Shown: positions 7,673 through 17,105 of the stretch, in pieces
Numbering within the stretch: the stretch's first letter is position 1
Layout of the letters: every line of letters begins with the position of its first letter
Source: Clostridiales bacterium
GTDB taxonomy: Bacteria > Bacillota > Clostridia > Oscillospirales > Oscillospiraceae
Reading direction: 5' to 3'
NCBI GenBank assembly: GCA_004553545.1
Contig: SFLD01000003.1
Coordinates: 11,686-75,685 of the forward strand
Length of the DNA stretch: 64,000 nt
Translations under genes and position numbers: made by a program
The notes under the pieces: generated by a model
The model's input: only the letters and a program-made list of their open reading frames with translations
The model's database searches: none
Told to the model about the DNA's origin: nothing

Positions 7673-9028
7673 ATGGGTAAACTTTTTGGCACCGACGGCA
7701 TCCGCGGAGTCGTCGGCGAGAACCTGACGGCGGAGATGGCCTTCCGGGTGGGGCAGGCGGTGGCCTGCGTCCTGGCGGAGGACAGCGGGCAGCGGCCTGT
7801 GATCCTCATCGGCAAGGATACCCGCATCTCCTCTGATATGCTGGAGTCCGCCCTGATGGCGGGCATCTGCTCTGTGGGCGGCGACGTGAAGCCGGTGGGG
7901 ACCATCCCCACCCCGGCGGTGGCCTATCTTGCCCGGCAGGAGGGGGCCGACGCCGGCATTGTCCTCTCCGCCAGCCACAACCCCTATGAGCACAACGGCA
8001 TCAAGGTCTTCAGCGGCCAGGGATATAAGCTCTCAGACGCCGTGGAGGCCCGCATCGAGGAGAAGATCCTCTCTCCGGAGCCCATGAAGCTCCGCACCCG
8101 GGGAGAGATCGGCCGCCGCTACCACGGCATGCGCCAACTGAAGCGGGACTATATCGATTTCGTGGCCTCCACGGTGGAGAGCGACCTCTCCGGGCTCCGC
8201 ATCCTGGTGGACTGCGCCAACGGCGCCGCCTCCGCCACCGCGCCGGAGCTCTTTGGCCGCTTCCGGGCCCACACGGACTTCCTCCACCGGGACCCCGACG
8301 GCGTCAACATCAATCACCGCTGCGGCTCCACCCATCTGGAGGACCTCGCCCAGCAGGTGGTCCGGGGCGGCTACGACGTGGGCGTTGCCTTTGACGGCGA
8401 CGCCGACCGCTGCCTCCTGGTGGATGAGACCGGCGGGATCATTGACGGCGACAAGGTCATGGCTGTCTGCGGCGCGGACCTGAAGCGCCGGGGCGAGCTG
8501 ATCGGAAACACCATCGTGGCCACCGTCATGAGCAATCTGGGCCTCCACGAGTTCTGCCGGAACGAGGGCATCGACCTGGTCTGCACTGCTGTGGGGGACC
8601 GCAATGTGCTGGAGGAGATGCTCCGCCACGATTACCGCATCGGCGGCGAGCAGTCCGGCCACACCATCTTCACCGCCCTGGAGACCACCGGCGACGGGGA
8701 GGTCACGGCCCTGCAGTTCCTCCGGGTCCTGGCGGAAAGCGGGAAGAAGGCCAGCGTCCTGGCCTCCGTCTGCCCCACCTATCCCCAGGTGCTCCTCAAT
8801 GTGGAGGTGCCCCACAGCGGCGGCGTGAAGGAGGCCATCATGGCGTCCGACATCCTGGCCCAGGCCATCCGGGTGGAGGAGGAAAAGCTGGGCGATTCCG
8901 GCCGCATCCTGGTGCGTCCCTCCGGCACCGAGGCCCTGATCCGGGTCATGGCGGAGGCAAAAACCGAGGCGGAAGCCCGGAATTGCGCCCAGTCTCTTGC
9001 CGATACTATAAAATCACTAAAATTCTGA
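7673..9028 (+). CDS. glmM: Phosphoglucosamine mutase GlmM
   Basis: Converts glucosamine-6-phosphate to glucosamine-1-phosphate for peptidoglycan and UDP-GlcNAc synthesis. It is 451 residues, full length. The phosphoserine loop is in VLSASHNPYEHNGIKVF, the metal-binding loop is FDGDADR, the sugar-binding loop is GGEQSGHTIF, and the phosphate-binding loop RPSGTEALIRV is near the C-terminus. GAAGGGA lies upstream of ATG 7673. Confidence 0.96.
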   Translation: MGKLFGTDGIRGVVGENLTAEMAFRVGQAVACVLAEDSGQRPVILIGKDTRISSDMLESALMAGICSVGGDVKPVGTIPTPAVAYLARQEGADAGIVLSASHNPYEHNGIKVFSGQGYKLSDAVEARIEEKILSPEPMKLRTRGEIGRRYHGMRQLKRDYIDFVASTVESDLSGLRILVDCANGAASATAPELFGRFRAHTDFLHRDPDGVNINHRCGSTHLEDLAQQVVRGGYDVGVAFDGDADRCLLVDETGGIIDGDKVMAVCGADLKRRGELIGNTIVATVMSNLGLHEFCRNEGIDLVCTAVGDRNVLEEMLRHDYRIGGEQSGHTIFTALETTGDGEVTALQFLRVLAESGKKASVLASVCPTYPQVLLNVEVPHSGGVKEAIMASDILAQAIRVEEEKLGDSGRILVRPSGTEALIRVMAEAKTEAEARNCAQSLADTIKSLKF

Positions 9029-9058
9029 GGACTTTTTTCGCTGTTTTTGATAATTTGC

Positions 9059-9088
9059 TTGACAATTCCCGGAAACGATAGGTATAAT
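9059..9088 (+). promoter_or_regulatory. Promoter for sigH
   Basis: A perfect TTGACA (9059-9064) and a perfect TATAAT (9083-9088) are 18 bases apart. The -10 box ends only five bases before ATG 9094, so the predicted transcript would have almost no leader. Confidence 0.8.
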
Positions 9089-9093
9089 GGACT

Positions 9094-9732
9094 ATGTGCA
9101 ATAGGAACGATCGACCCATAGCGACCGACAGCCTGTCGGACGAGGTCCTCTGCCGTTTGGCGGGGGAGGGGGACCGGAATGCGGAGGAGCTTCTGGTGAC
9201 CCGCTACACCCGCTTGGCCCGCAAGATCGCCCGGCCGTATTTCCTCATCGGCGGCGACAGCGAGGACCTGACCCAGGAGGGGATGATCGGCCTGATGCGC
9301 GCCATCCGGGAGTATAGTCCTGAGCGGGCGGCGTCCTTCCGCACCTTTGCGGAGCGCTGTATCCGCAGCCGGCTCAGTTCCGCCCTGCGGGACGCGGACC
9401 GGGATAAGCACGCTCCCCTGAACCGATCGGTCCCCTTGGATACACCCTTCTTTGATCCTGATTCCTACACCTCTGGCGCCCAGCAGTTGGCTAGCCGCGA
9501 TCCGGAAGATCTCCTCATTGACCGGGAACGGGCCCGCAGCCTCTTATCCGGTGTCCGGAAACAGTTGTCCGAGTTTGAAGCAAAGATTTTGGGGTACTAT
9601 TTAGACGGTCTTTCATGTCGGGAAATTGCCGAAACCGCAGGCATCTCCCCAAAGTCCGTGGACAACGCTGTGCAGCGCATCCGGCGCAAGACGGCACAGC
9701 AACTTCTTTCCGGCGATTTCAGCGGCAGCTGA
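9094..9732 (+). CDS. sigH: RNA polymerase sporulation sigma factor SigH
   Basis: About 212 residues. Region 2 is highly similar to Bacillus SigH around YFLIGGDSEDLTQEGMIGLMRAIREY and SFRTFAERCIRSRL. The SigH-typical KHAPLNRSVPLDTP follows, and region 4 is at LSEFEAKILGYYLDGLSCREIAETAGISPKSVDNAVQRIRRK. SigH drives early sporulation transcription. ATG 9094 is the only good in-frame start near the conserved N-terminus (LSDEVLCRLAGEGD). It has no ribosome binding site, and the promoter places transcription start at or next to it, so the message may be leaderless. Confidence 0.88.
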   Translation: MCNRNDRPIATDSLSDEVLCRLAGEGDRNAEELLVTRYTRLARKIARPYFLIGGDSEDLTQEGMIGLMRAIREYSPERAASFRTFAERCIRSRLSSALRDADRDKHAPLNRSVPLDTPFFDPDSYTSGAQQLASRDPEDLLIDRERARSLLSGVRKQLSEFEAKILGYYLDGLSCREIAETAGISPKSVDNAVQRIRRKTAQQLLSGDFSGS

Positions 9733-9768
9733 ACGCATATATATTTTTCTCAAAGAGAGGGTATCATC

Positions 9769-10047
9769 ATGTACGAAGACAAGACCTTAGTTTGCAAAGA
9801 GTGCGGCCAGGAGTTCGTGTTCACCGCCGGTGAGCAGGAGTTCTACGCTGAGCGCGGCTTCCAGAACGAGCCCCAGCGCTGCAAGGCCTGCCGTGACGCC
9901 CGCAAGGCCGCTGCCCGTGGTCCCCGGGAGTATTTCACCGCTACCTGCGCTGCCTGCGGCGGCGAGGCGAAGGTTCCCTTCGAGCCCAAGTCTGACCGTC
10001 CCGTCTACTGCAGCGAGTGCTTCGCCAAGATGCGCGAGCAGCACTGA
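9769..10047 (+). CDS. Zinc-ribbon protein with two CxxC-pair modules
   Basis: A 92-residue protein with CKECGQEF and CKACRDARK forming one four-Cys module, then CAACGGE and CSECFAKM forming a second. Such small zinc-ribbon proteins are common in Clostridia, and their function is not established. AGAGAGGG precedes ATG 9769. Codon use is strongly biased to frequent codons, unlike the sigH gene before it, hinting at high expression. A strong terminator follows. Confidence 0.8.
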   Translation: MYEDKTLVCKECGQEFVFTAGEQEFYAERGFQNEPQRCKACRDARKAAARGPREYFTATCAACGGEAKVPFEPKSDRPVYCSECFAKMREQH

Positions 10048-10068
10048 TCTGCAAACGAAGTCTGCTGA

Positions 10069-10098
10069 AAAGGCCGCCCATCCGGGCGGCCTTTTTTT
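10069..10098 (+). terminator. Terminator after the zinc-ribbon gene
   Basis: AGGCCGCCC pairs with GGGCGGCCT around a short loop, with a run of seven T. Confidence 0.9.
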
Positions 10099-10580
10099 GT
10101 CGCGGCAAGTACTGCGCGGAGTAAAGGGGCCATCGGGAAAGGGTAACGGACAGCGGAAAGACGAAGAGAGCCGCCCTTTGGGCGGCTCTCTTCTTTGGGT
10201 AAAAACAAGCGGAAAACCGCGCCGTGATCACAGGAAACGCAAAAAGCTGCATACGGTCCTGCTTTTGGGACACTTCCCATGCTATCCTGAAGATACACCA
10301 AAACTTACCAGAGCATCTTGCAGGAAAGGAAGAAACATGGTAAAATTGCATTAAATCACCAAGAAAGAAATGTGAGAAACTGTTATGATGTACAGATTTG
10401 CAAGGCGGTTTGGTGTGTAATAAATAGAGAGACGGCACAGTGAAAAAGATTCACTGCGCCGTTGAGCCCCTCTTTTCTAATTTTTCAATCCCCAGCCAAA
10501 TGGCTGACGCTTCAATTTAGCATAATGCATACGCATTTGTCTCAGGAAAAAGAACTCATTGAAATAAGGAGTCATATTCA
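10099..10580. other. Gene-free, AT-richer stretch upstream of cas3
   Basis: I see no convincing gene here. It holds a second hairpin (GAGAGCCGCCC with GGGCGGCTCTC, 10164-10191) that can terminate in either direction. From about 10300 base composition shifts to AT-rich, unlike the flanks. A further hairpin pairs CGGCACAGTGA with TCACTGCGCCG (10432-10462, one G-U pair). The cas operon promoter is presumably here, but no pair of boxes stands out. ATTGAAAT, the end of the CRISPR repeat, occurs at 10557-10564 just before the cas3 ribosome binding site, probably by chance. Confidence 0.6.
10164..10196. terminator. Bidirectional terminator-like hairpin
   Basis: GAGAGCCGCCC and GGGCGGCTCTC form a near-perfect stem. 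A T-rich tail follows on the plus strand and an A-rich run precedes it. Confidence 0.6.
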
Positions 10581-13037
10581 ATGACAAACAGAAGCGATCC
10601 CTTCCCGGCGCACATCCGCCGGACGGGTGAGACGGAAGTCCGTCAGCCAGTCTCGGAGCACAACCGGCAGGCGAGTCAGTATGCCCTAAATGCCCTAGCT
10701 GCGGCGAGGCTTGGTGGCGCGGCAAAGCTGGTCGGACTTCTGCACGACATGGGAAAGTATACCGTACGGTATCGTGGGTACCTGGAAAACGCAGTCTGTG
10801 GGATGGGACCGGCCGTCCGCGGCTCCGTGAATCACAGCTTTGCCGCTGTGCGGTATCTGCTGGAGCATTACCACGGCCGGGCCTCCCCCTGCGGCCCATT
10901 GACAGCGGAACTGCTGGCCTATGCGGCAGGCGCGCATCACGGCCTTTTTGACTGTGTGGATGCCGGCCACCGCTCCGGCTTTCAGCTCCGAATGGAGAAG
11001 GAGGACATCGGCTATGAGGAAGCAGTGCACAGCTTCCTGCAATACTGCGCCGGGGAGGAAGAACTGGACACCCTCTTTGCGGAAGCGGAGGCAGAGATCG
11101 AGCAAGCCTACCGGAAGCTCATCCCCCTGCTGCGGCAGGACGAGACCGCCAGTGAAGAAGCCCGCTTTTACCTGGGAATGCTGGCGCGGCTCCTGCTCAG
11201 CGCCGTGATCGAGGGCGACCGCCGGGACACGGCGGAGTTTGAACAGGACATGCGCTTTCCGCAGGCTCGGACGCCGGATGAGCTGCATATACTCTGGGAA
11301 ACGCTGTCGGATCGGGTAGATCGAAAACTGGGAGAACTCCCCCACAGAACAGAGGTGGAGAAGGCCCGGCGCGAGATCTCTGACCGCTGCCGGGCCTTCG
11401 CCGAAAAGCCGGGCGGTATCTACCGGCTGAACGTGCCAACCGGGGCAGGGAAGACCCTCAGCTCCCTGCGCTATGCGCTGGCTCACGCGGCCCGGTATGG
11501 AAAGAGCAGGATTCTGTTTGTCGCACCGATTCTTGCAATTATTGATCAGAGCAGTAAGGTTATCCGTCAGTACATCGGGGATGACAGCCTGATCCTGGAG
11601 CATCACTCCAACATCGTGCAGGAGCAGGCGCCGGATAATCCGGAAGCACAGGAAGAACTGGACCGCCGGGAATTCCTGACGGCAACGTGGGAAAGCAATA
11701 TCATCATTACCACGCTGGTCCAGCTGCTGGACACCCTGTTTTCCGGGCGCGGCAGCTGCATTCGCCGCTTCCATTCCCTCTGCGGCAGTGTCATTGTGAT
11801 CGACGAAGTGCAGACGGTGCCGAGCCATCTGCTGACCCTTTTCCACCTGGCGGTGAGCTTCCTTTCGGAGGTCTGCGGTGCCACGGTGATCCTCTGCTCC
11901 GCTACCCAGCCCTGCTCCGAGGCGGCCCGGCACCCCATCGCCGTGCCGACGCCGGACATGGTACCCTATGACCAGGCGCTGTGGCGGGCCTTCCAGCGGA
12001 CGGAGCTTCGGGATGCCGGAGCTCTGCCACTGGCGGAGATCCCCGCTTTCGCGGCGGGTATCCTGGCGGAGGCAGACAGCCTCCTCATCGTCTGCAACAA
12101 GAAGAACGAGGCGGCCGGCATCCTGCGGGCCATGGAGACACTGGACTGCCAATGCTTCCACCTCTCCGCCGCTATGTGCATGGCGCACCGAAGGGCAGTC
12201 CTGTCGGAGATGGAAGCAGTCCTGGAGCGCCTTCGGCGGGAGCCCGGCGCCGGACGTAAGGTGGTCTGTGTCTCTACACAGGTCATCGAAGCGGGGGTGG
12301 ATATCTCCTTTGCCCGGGTCATCCGCCTGCTGGCAGGCATGGACAATGTTGTGCAGTCCGCAGGGCGCTGCAACCGAAACGGCGAGAGCGGGACGCCGGT
12401 GCCGGTTTTTGCCCTGAACTGCGCGGATGAACCGCTGGCGCATTTGCCGGATATCCAGCGGGCAAAGAATGCCGCACTCGAGCTGCTGGCAGAGTTCCGC
12501 CGTGCCCCGGAGGAGTTTGACGGCAGCCTGACTTCCGATGCCGCCATCCGCTTTTACTACCATTGGCTCTTTCAAAAGGAGCTTCAGGACATCCAGGATG
12601 GCCCCGTCCTGGCGGAGGGGCGGAAAACCTCGCTCTTTGCCCTTCTCTCGGCAAATGATGACTTTGTGGATGCGAAAGCCTGCCCGGATTGCCGGAAGTA
12701 TCTGCTGGCGCAGGCATTCCGCACGGCGGGGAAAGCCTTCACGGTGTTCGGCGGGGATACCACGGATGTCCTGGTCCCCTATGGCGAAGGCAAAGAACTG
12801 ATCCTGGCGCTGGGGGAACTGCGGCCGCCCTATGACCTGCCGCAGGTGCAGGCGCTGCTGGAAAAGGCAAAGCCCTATACCGTCTCGGTCTATCCCTGGC
12901 AAAAGGAAGCCTTGGAAAACCGGCGTGCTTTGATCCCGCTCTGCGGCGGGAGCATCCTTGCCCTGCAGGAGGGGTATTACGATCCCGTGATTGGCCTTAC
13001 GGAACAGCAGGGAGATCTTCCCTTTCAGGAGGTGTGA
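10581..13037 (+). CDS. cas3: CRISPR-associated helicase/nuclease Cas3 (type I-C)
   Basis: Degrades target DNA after Cascade binding. It is 818 residues. The N-terminal HD nuclease domain shows LLHDMGKYT (about residues 53-61), VNHSFAAV (about 83-90) and AHHG (about 118-121). The superfamily 2 helicase has Walker A PTGAGKTLSSL near residue 285, the DEVQ box in VIDEVQTVP near 405, motif III in LCSATQPC, and motif VI QSAGRCNRNGE near 592. AAGGAG lies nine bases before ATG 10581. It is the first gene of the cas operon; cas5c starts three bases after the stop, with its ribosome binding site inside cas3. Confidence 0.95.
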   Translation: MTNRSDPFPAHIRRTGETEVRQPVSEHNRQASQYALNALAAARLGGAAKLVGLLHDMGKYTVRYRGYLENAVCGMGPAVRGSVNHSFAAVRYLLEHYHGRASPCGPLTAELLAYAAGAHHGLFDCVDAGHRSGFQLRMEKEDIGYEEAVHSFLQYCAGEEELDTLFAEAEAEIEQAYRKLIPLLRQDETASEEARFYLGMLARLLLSAVIEGDRRDTAEFEQDMRFPQARTPDELHILWETLSDRVDRKLGELPHRTEVEKARREISDRCRAFAEKPGGIYRLNVPTGAGKTLSSLRYALAHAARYGKSRILFVAPILAIIDQSSKVIRQYIGDDSLILEHHSNIVQEQAPDNPEAQEELDRREFLTATWESNIIITTLVQLLDTLFSGRGSCIRRFHSLCGSVIVIDEVQTVPSHLLTLFHLAVSFLSEVCGATVILCSATQPCSEAARHPIAVPTPDMVPYDQALWRAFQRTELRDAGALPLAEIPAFAAGILAEADSLLIVCNKKNEAAGILRAMETLDCQCFHLSAAMCMAHRRAVLSEMEAVLERLRREPGAGRKVVCVSTQVIEAGVDISFARVIRLLAGMDNVVQSAGRCNRNGESGTPVPVFALNCADEPLAHLPDIQRAKNAALELLAEFRRAPEEFDGSLTSDAAIRFYYHWLFQKELQDIQDGPVLAEGRKTSLFALLSANDDFVDAKACPDCRKYLLAQAFRTAGKAFTVFGGDTTDVLVPYGEGKELILALGELRPPYDLPQVQALLEKAKPYTVSVYPWQKEALENRRALIPLCGGSILALQEGYYDPVIGLTEQQGDLPFQEV

Positions 13038-13040
13038 AAT

Positions 13041-13775
13041 ATGGAAAAACCAGTCCATCTCAACGTGGTGGAGTTTCAGGTCACAGGCGATTATGCCCTC
13101 TTCTCCGACCCGCTGATGCGGGTGGGAGGGGAGAAGTGCAGCTACCAGATCCCGACCTATGAAGCGCTGAAGGGTGTAATGGCATCTGTATATTGGAAAC
13201 CGACCATCGTCTGGTACATTGATTCCGTCCGGGTCATGAATCCCATCCAGACGGAAGTGAAGGGCATCCGGCCCATCAAGTACCACGGCGGAAACGACCT
13301 CTCATACTATACCTATCTGAAGCACTGTGCCTACCAGGTACGGGCCCACTTTGAGTGGAACAGCAACCGCCCGGAGCTTGCGGCGGACCGCAATGAGAAT
13401 AAGCATCACAACATTGCCCGCCGTATGATCCGGAAAGGTGGACGGAGGGACGTGTTCCTGGGCACCCGGGAGTGTCAGGCCTATGTGGAACCCTGCGTCT
13501 ATGGGGAAGGGGCGAGCGCCTATGATGGTACTCCGGAGCTGGGCTTTGGCCTCATGTACCATGGCATCACCTATGCCGATGAGGCATACTCCCAGGAGAC
13601 CCAAAGCCGCATGACAGCGAACTTCTGGTACCCTGTGATGCGGAAAGGGGAGATCGTCTTCCCACGGCCGGAAGATTGCCCGCTCCACAAACCCCTGCGG
13701 GAGATGGAAATGAAACCCTTTGGGGAAGATCGGGGAAACTTTTCCGGCCTGCGTGAATTTGGGGAGGTGGAGTGA
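13041..13775 (+). CDS. cas5c: Cas5c (Cas5d) crRNA-processing endoribonuclease
   Basis: In type I-C systems Cas5 replaces Cas6: it cuts the repeat at the 3' base of its hairpin and stays as a Cascade subunit. It is 244 residues. The N-terminal RAMP strand is in HLNVVEFQVTGDYALFSDP. The Lys-His catalytic pair known from Bacillus halodurans Cas5d is matched by ENKHHNIARR (K121-H122), and a Tyr near residue 51 is in the expected region. AGGAGGTG overlaps the cas3 end. The array repeats, with a strong stem and an 11-base 3' tag, are the expected substrate. Confidence 0.95.
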   Translation: MEKPVHLNVVEFQVTGDYALFSDPLMRVGGEKCSYQIPTYEALKGVMASVYWKPTIVWYIDSVRVMNPIQTEVKGIRPIKYHGGNDLSYYTYLKHCAYQVRAHFEWNSNRPELAADRNENKHHNIARRMIRKGGRRDVFLGTRECQAYVEPCVYGEGASAYDGTPELGFGLMYHGITYADEAYSQETQSRMTANFWYPVMRKGEIVFPRPEDCPLHKPLREMEMKPFGEDRGNFSGLREFGEVE

Positions 13776-15605
13776 GTGAGCCTTTTGCAGAAGGCCGTGG
13801 AGACCTACGACGCCCATACATCCCTGGCCGGAAAGGTAGAAAGTGCCTCTTATGCCGGAGCGGATGGTAAGGCGGTGAAAGCCTGCCAACCCCTAGCCCC
13901 CATCGGCCACACCATCACCAGCGCGGACCTTGAGATCACCCTGGACGGCGGGGGACATTTCTGCCAGGCCCGGGTGGTGGACAAGAAGGAACCCAAGATC
14001 ATTCTCCCGGTGACGGAGGATTCCGCCGGAAGGACCAGCACACCCGCTGCCCACCCCCTCTGCGAGCAGGTGGGGTATCTCACCGGCAAGGACGAAAAGA
14101 AGTTTACGCTCTACGTGGACCAGCTGCGGGAATGGGAGGGATCCGAGTACTCCCATCCCATGCTGCGGCCTATCCTCCGATATGTGGAGGGACGGACGCT
14201 GCTGGCCGACCTTGCCGCCTGCGGCATCCAGAAGGTGAACGACAAAGCGTTGGTCCGCTGGCAGGTCAATGGCCTTGGCGTGGAAAAGAGCGGAAAGTGC
14301 TGGGAGGACCAGGCCCTGTTCCGGGCCTTTACCGCCTGGTATGAGCAGCGCCGCGTGAGGGAGGGGGTTCCCGTTCTCTGCATGGTCTCCGGGGAGGAGA
14401 CCATCCCGGCCAAGCAGCACGCCAAGGGGATCATTCCCATGAATGGCAACGCCAAGCTGATCTCGGCCAACGATTCCAGCAACTTTACCTATCGCGGCCG
14501 TTTCACGGAGGAGAGTCAGGCTGCCACCGTAGGGTATGAGGCATCCCAGAAGGCCCATAACGCCCTCCGCTGGCTGGCGGCGGAACAGGGGACCGTGTAC
14601 GGCGGACGGACCTTCCTCTGCTGGAATCCCCAGGGGAAGGAGGTTTACAGGGCGGACCTCCCGCTGCTGGGAAGCCTGGGAAAGCCGACGGTCACCCCCA
14701 CGGATTACCGGAAGGAGCTTCGGCATACGCTGGAGGGCTTTCAGACCAATTTGCCCGTCCAGGATGCCGATGTGGTGATCGCATCCTTCGATGCCGCTAC
14801 CACCGGGCGTCTGGCGCTGACATATTACCGGGAGCTGCGGGAGTCGGACTTTTTGCAGCGGCTCTACGACTGGGACGAGAGCTGCTGTTGGTGGGCCTGG
14901 AACCCGGAGACAGAGCGGTACAACGCCATCCAATCCCCGTCGCTGCGGCAGATCGTTCAGTGTGCCTTCGGCCTCCGGCGCGAAGAGAAGGGGAGGGTAC
15001 GCCTGGTGGTGGATGACCGCGTGATGCGCCAGCAGATCCAGCGGCTGCTGGCCTGCCGCTTGGAGCGGGCAGCGTTCCCCACGGACATCCTGCGGGCACT
15101 GACGGCCCGGGCCTCCATGCCGCAGGCATTTGACGGCGTCTATCAGAATGTGCTGATCACCGCCTGCGCGGCGATCAAGAAATACCATCACGACCACGGG
15201 AAAGGGGAGATCGAGATGACTCTGGAAGAGGAACGGAATGACCGAAACTATCAGTTCGGGCGGCTGCTGGCCGTCCTGGACCGTGCGGAAAGAGATTACT
15301 ACCAAAAAGTGGGGGAGAGCAGACAGACCAACGCCTCGAAATATATGACAGAGTTTGCACGGCATCCCTTGGCAACCTATGAACATATCCATCGGTTCCT
15401 GGAGCAAGCGTATCTCCCGAGAATTCTTCCGTGGCAGGAAGAGCGGTTCAGAAAGCTGAACCGTGAAATTAACGAGATACTGCACAGCCAGTTCACAATA
15501 AATGAACTCAAAGAACCGTTGGATGACACGTACCTCATCGGATTCTATGTACAGAGTGCGGCATTTTTCAAACCGCAGGAGAAACAGGAGGAAGACGAAC
15601 AATGA
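13776..15605 (+). CDS. cas8c: Cas8c (Csd1), large Cascade subunit
   Basis: Large subunit of type I-C Cascade, responsible for PAM reading. It is 609 residues, within the Csd1 range. Typical blocks include PIGHTITSADLEITLDGGGHF, FTLYVDQLREWEGSEYSHPMLRPILRYVEG, SAND-like NAKLISANDSSNFTYRGRF and LRWLAAEQG. Start is GTG 13776, directly after the cas5c stop, with GGGGAGGTGG upstream. The stop overlaps the cas7c ATG. Confidence 0.94.
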   Translation: MSLLQKAVETYDAHTSLAGKVESASYAGADGKAVKACQPLAPIGHTITSADLEITLDGGGHFCQARVVDKKEPKIILPVTEDSAGRTSTPAAHPLCEQVGYLTGKDEKKFTLYVDQLREWEGSEYSHPMLRPILRYVEGRTLLADLAACGIQKVNDKALVRWQVNGLGVEKSGKCWEDQALFRAFTAWYEQRRVREGVPVLCMVSGEETIPAKQHAKGIIPMNGNAKLISANDSSNFTYRGRFTEESQAATVGYEASQKAHNALRWLAAEQGTVYGGRTFLCWNPQGKEVYRADLPLLGSLGKPTVTPTDYRKELRHTLEGFQTNLPVQDADVVIASFDAATTGRLALTYYRELRESDFLQRLYDWDESCCWWAWNPETERYNAIQSPSLRQIVQCAFGLRREEKGRVRLVVDDRVMRQQIQRLLACRLERAAFPTDILRALTARASMPQAFDGVYQNVLITACAAIKKYHHDHGKGEIEMTLEEERNDRNYQFGRLLAVLDRAERDYYQKVGESRQTNASKYMTEFARHPLATYEHIHRFLEQAYLPRILPWQEERFRKLNREINEILHSQFTINELKEPLDDTYLIGFYVQSAAFFKPQEKQEEDEQ

Positions 15606-16453
15606 GTACACTGAAGAATAAGATCGACTTTATCGCCCTGGTCTCTGTCACCCGGGCCAACAGCAACGGCGACCCCCTCAACGGAAACCGCCCCCGCACA
15701 GACTATGATGGTTACGGCGAGATGTCCGATGTCTGCGTCAAGCGGAAGATCCGGAATCGGATGCAGGATCTGGGTAATGCCATCTTCGTCCAGTCGGAGG
15801 ACCGCTGCGACGATGGCTGCGGCAGCCTCAGCGAACGGGCGTCCGCCGCACTGAAGGAATACAGCAAGGATCGGGAGAAGTATGCCAGGGCTGCCTGTGC
15901 CAAGTGGCTGGATGTCCGGTCCTTCGGCCAGGTCTTTGCCTTCAAGGACAACAAGGGCTTCTCTGTGGGCGTCCGGGGGCCGGTGTCTGTCCATCAGGCC
16001 GTGAGCGTTTCGCCTGTGGATATCGAATCTCTGCAGATCACAAAGAGCGTGAATGGCGAGAAGAAGGAAAAGGAAGAGAACCGGGCTTCCGATACTATGG
16101 GTATGAAGCACTTTGTCCGCTTCGGTCTCTATCAGATCAAGGGCAGTATCAATGTACAGCTGGCGGAGAAGACCGGCTTTACGGAGGAGGATGCCGCCAC
16201 CGTGAAGGAGTGCCTGCGGACGCTGTTCGTCAACGATGTTTCCTCCGCCCGTCCGGACGGCTCTATGGAGGTAGTAAAGGTCTATTGGTGGCGGCACAAC
16301 TGCAAGGAAGGGCAGTATTCCTCCGCCAAGGTGCACCGTTCCCTGGAGATCCGGCAGAAAGAGAACGTTGTGACTCCTGGCTGCCCGGAGGATTATGATT
16401 ACATTCTGCATCCCCTGGCGGGGCTCGAACCGGAAGTGATGGACGGTGTATAA
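15602..16453 (+). CDS. cas7c: Cas7c (Csd2), Cascade backbone subunit
   Basis: RAMP protein that coats the spacer part of the crRNA in several copies. It is 283 residues. The Csd2 N-terminal block is ALVSVTRANSNGDPLNGNRPRTDYDGYGEMSDVCVKRKIRNR, followed by LDVRSFGQVFAF and VRGPVSVHQAVSVSPV. ATG 15602 overlaps the cas8c stop by four bases, and AGGAGGAAG precedes it. The 3' end overlaps the cas4 start by eight bases. Confidence 0.95.
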   Translation: MSTLKNKIDFIALVSVTRANSNGDPLNGNRPRTDYDGYGEMSDVCVKRKIRNRMQDLGNAIFVQSEDRCDDGCGSLSERASAALKEYSKDREKYARAACAKWLDVRSFGQVFAFKDNKGFSVGVRGPVSVHQAVSVSPVDIESLQITKSVNGEKKEKEENRASDTMGMKHFVRFGLYQIKGSINVQLAEKTGFTEEDAATVKECLRTLFVNDVSSARPDGSMEVVKVYWWRHNCKEGQYSSAKVHRSLEIRQKENVVTPGCPEDYDYILHPLAGLEPEVMDGV

Positions 16454-17105
16454 CGAGGACGACTTCCTCCAGCTTTCCGGTTTGCAGCATTTCAAATTCT
16501 GCCACCGGCAGTGGGCGCTGATCCATATTGAGGATCAATGGGCGGAGAATTACCGGACGGTGGACGGCGCGATCCTGCATGAAAACGCCCATGACGGCAT
16601 ACGCACCGAGAGCCGTGGTGATCTTCTCATCACCCGTGATATGCGGGTCTTCTCCCGGACTCTGGGCGTCTCCGGCGCCTGCGATGTGCTGGAATTCTGC
16701 CGGGGCGGGACGGGAGTCCCCCTCACTGGCCGGGAAGGGCTGTGGCAGCCCTTCCCGGTGGAGTACAAGCGGGGGCGGCCCAAGGAGCACGATGCCGATG
16801 CCCTGCAGCTCTGCGGCCAGGCCATGTGCCTGGAGGAGATGCTCTGCTGTGAGATCCCGGCAGGGGCCATCTACTACGGTGAGATCCGGCATCGTAAGGA
16901 AGTTGCCTTTACACCGGAACTCCGCCAAGAGGTCCGGACGCTCCTCGAGGAGATGCACTCCCTCTATGACCGTGGGCATACCCCCAGGGTGAAGCCCACG
17001 AAAGGCTGCAACGCCTGCTCCCTGAAGGAGCTTTGTCTGCCCAAGCTGATGGGGCGCAGGTCCGTTTCTGCATACCTGCGCCAGGCAATGGAGGATACGC
17101 GATGA
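16446..17105 (+). CDS. cas4: Cas4 exonuclease
   Basis: RecB-family nuclease with a 4Fe-4S cluster that trims prespacers to the correct PAM end during adaptation. It is 219 residues. The first cluster Cys is in FKFCHRQWALIH (residue 19), and the other three are in KGCNACSLKELC near residues 188-198. Nuclease motifs are seen in SGACDVLEF and the VEYKRG motif. Start is GTG 16446 inside the end of cas7c, without a strong binding site, so translational coupling is likely. It overlaps cas1 by four bases. Confidence 0.93.
   Translation: MYNEDDFLQLSGLQHFKFCHRQWALIHIEDQWAENYRTVDGAILHENAHDGIRTESRGDLLITRDMRVFSRTLGVSGACDVLEFCRGGTGVPLTGREGLWQPFPVEYKRGRPKEHDADALQLCGQAMCLEEMLCCEIPAGAIYYGEIRHRKEVAFTPELRQEVRTLLEEMHSLYDRGHTPRVKPTKGCNACSLKELCLPKLMGRRSVSAYLRQAMEDTR

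Noticed and set aside
10099..10438. Short frames upstream of cas3 as possible extra cas genes
   Set aside because: No start signals or similarity to known cas proteins, and they overlap terminator hairpins.
10695..13286. 863-residue frame antisense to cas3
   Set aside because: The cas3 strand has all HD and helicase motifs; the antisense frame has none.
14974..14987. Seven-base seed match to the pseudo-spacer next to TTC inside cas8c (minus strand)
   Set aside because: Too short to distinguish from chance in GC-rich sequence.
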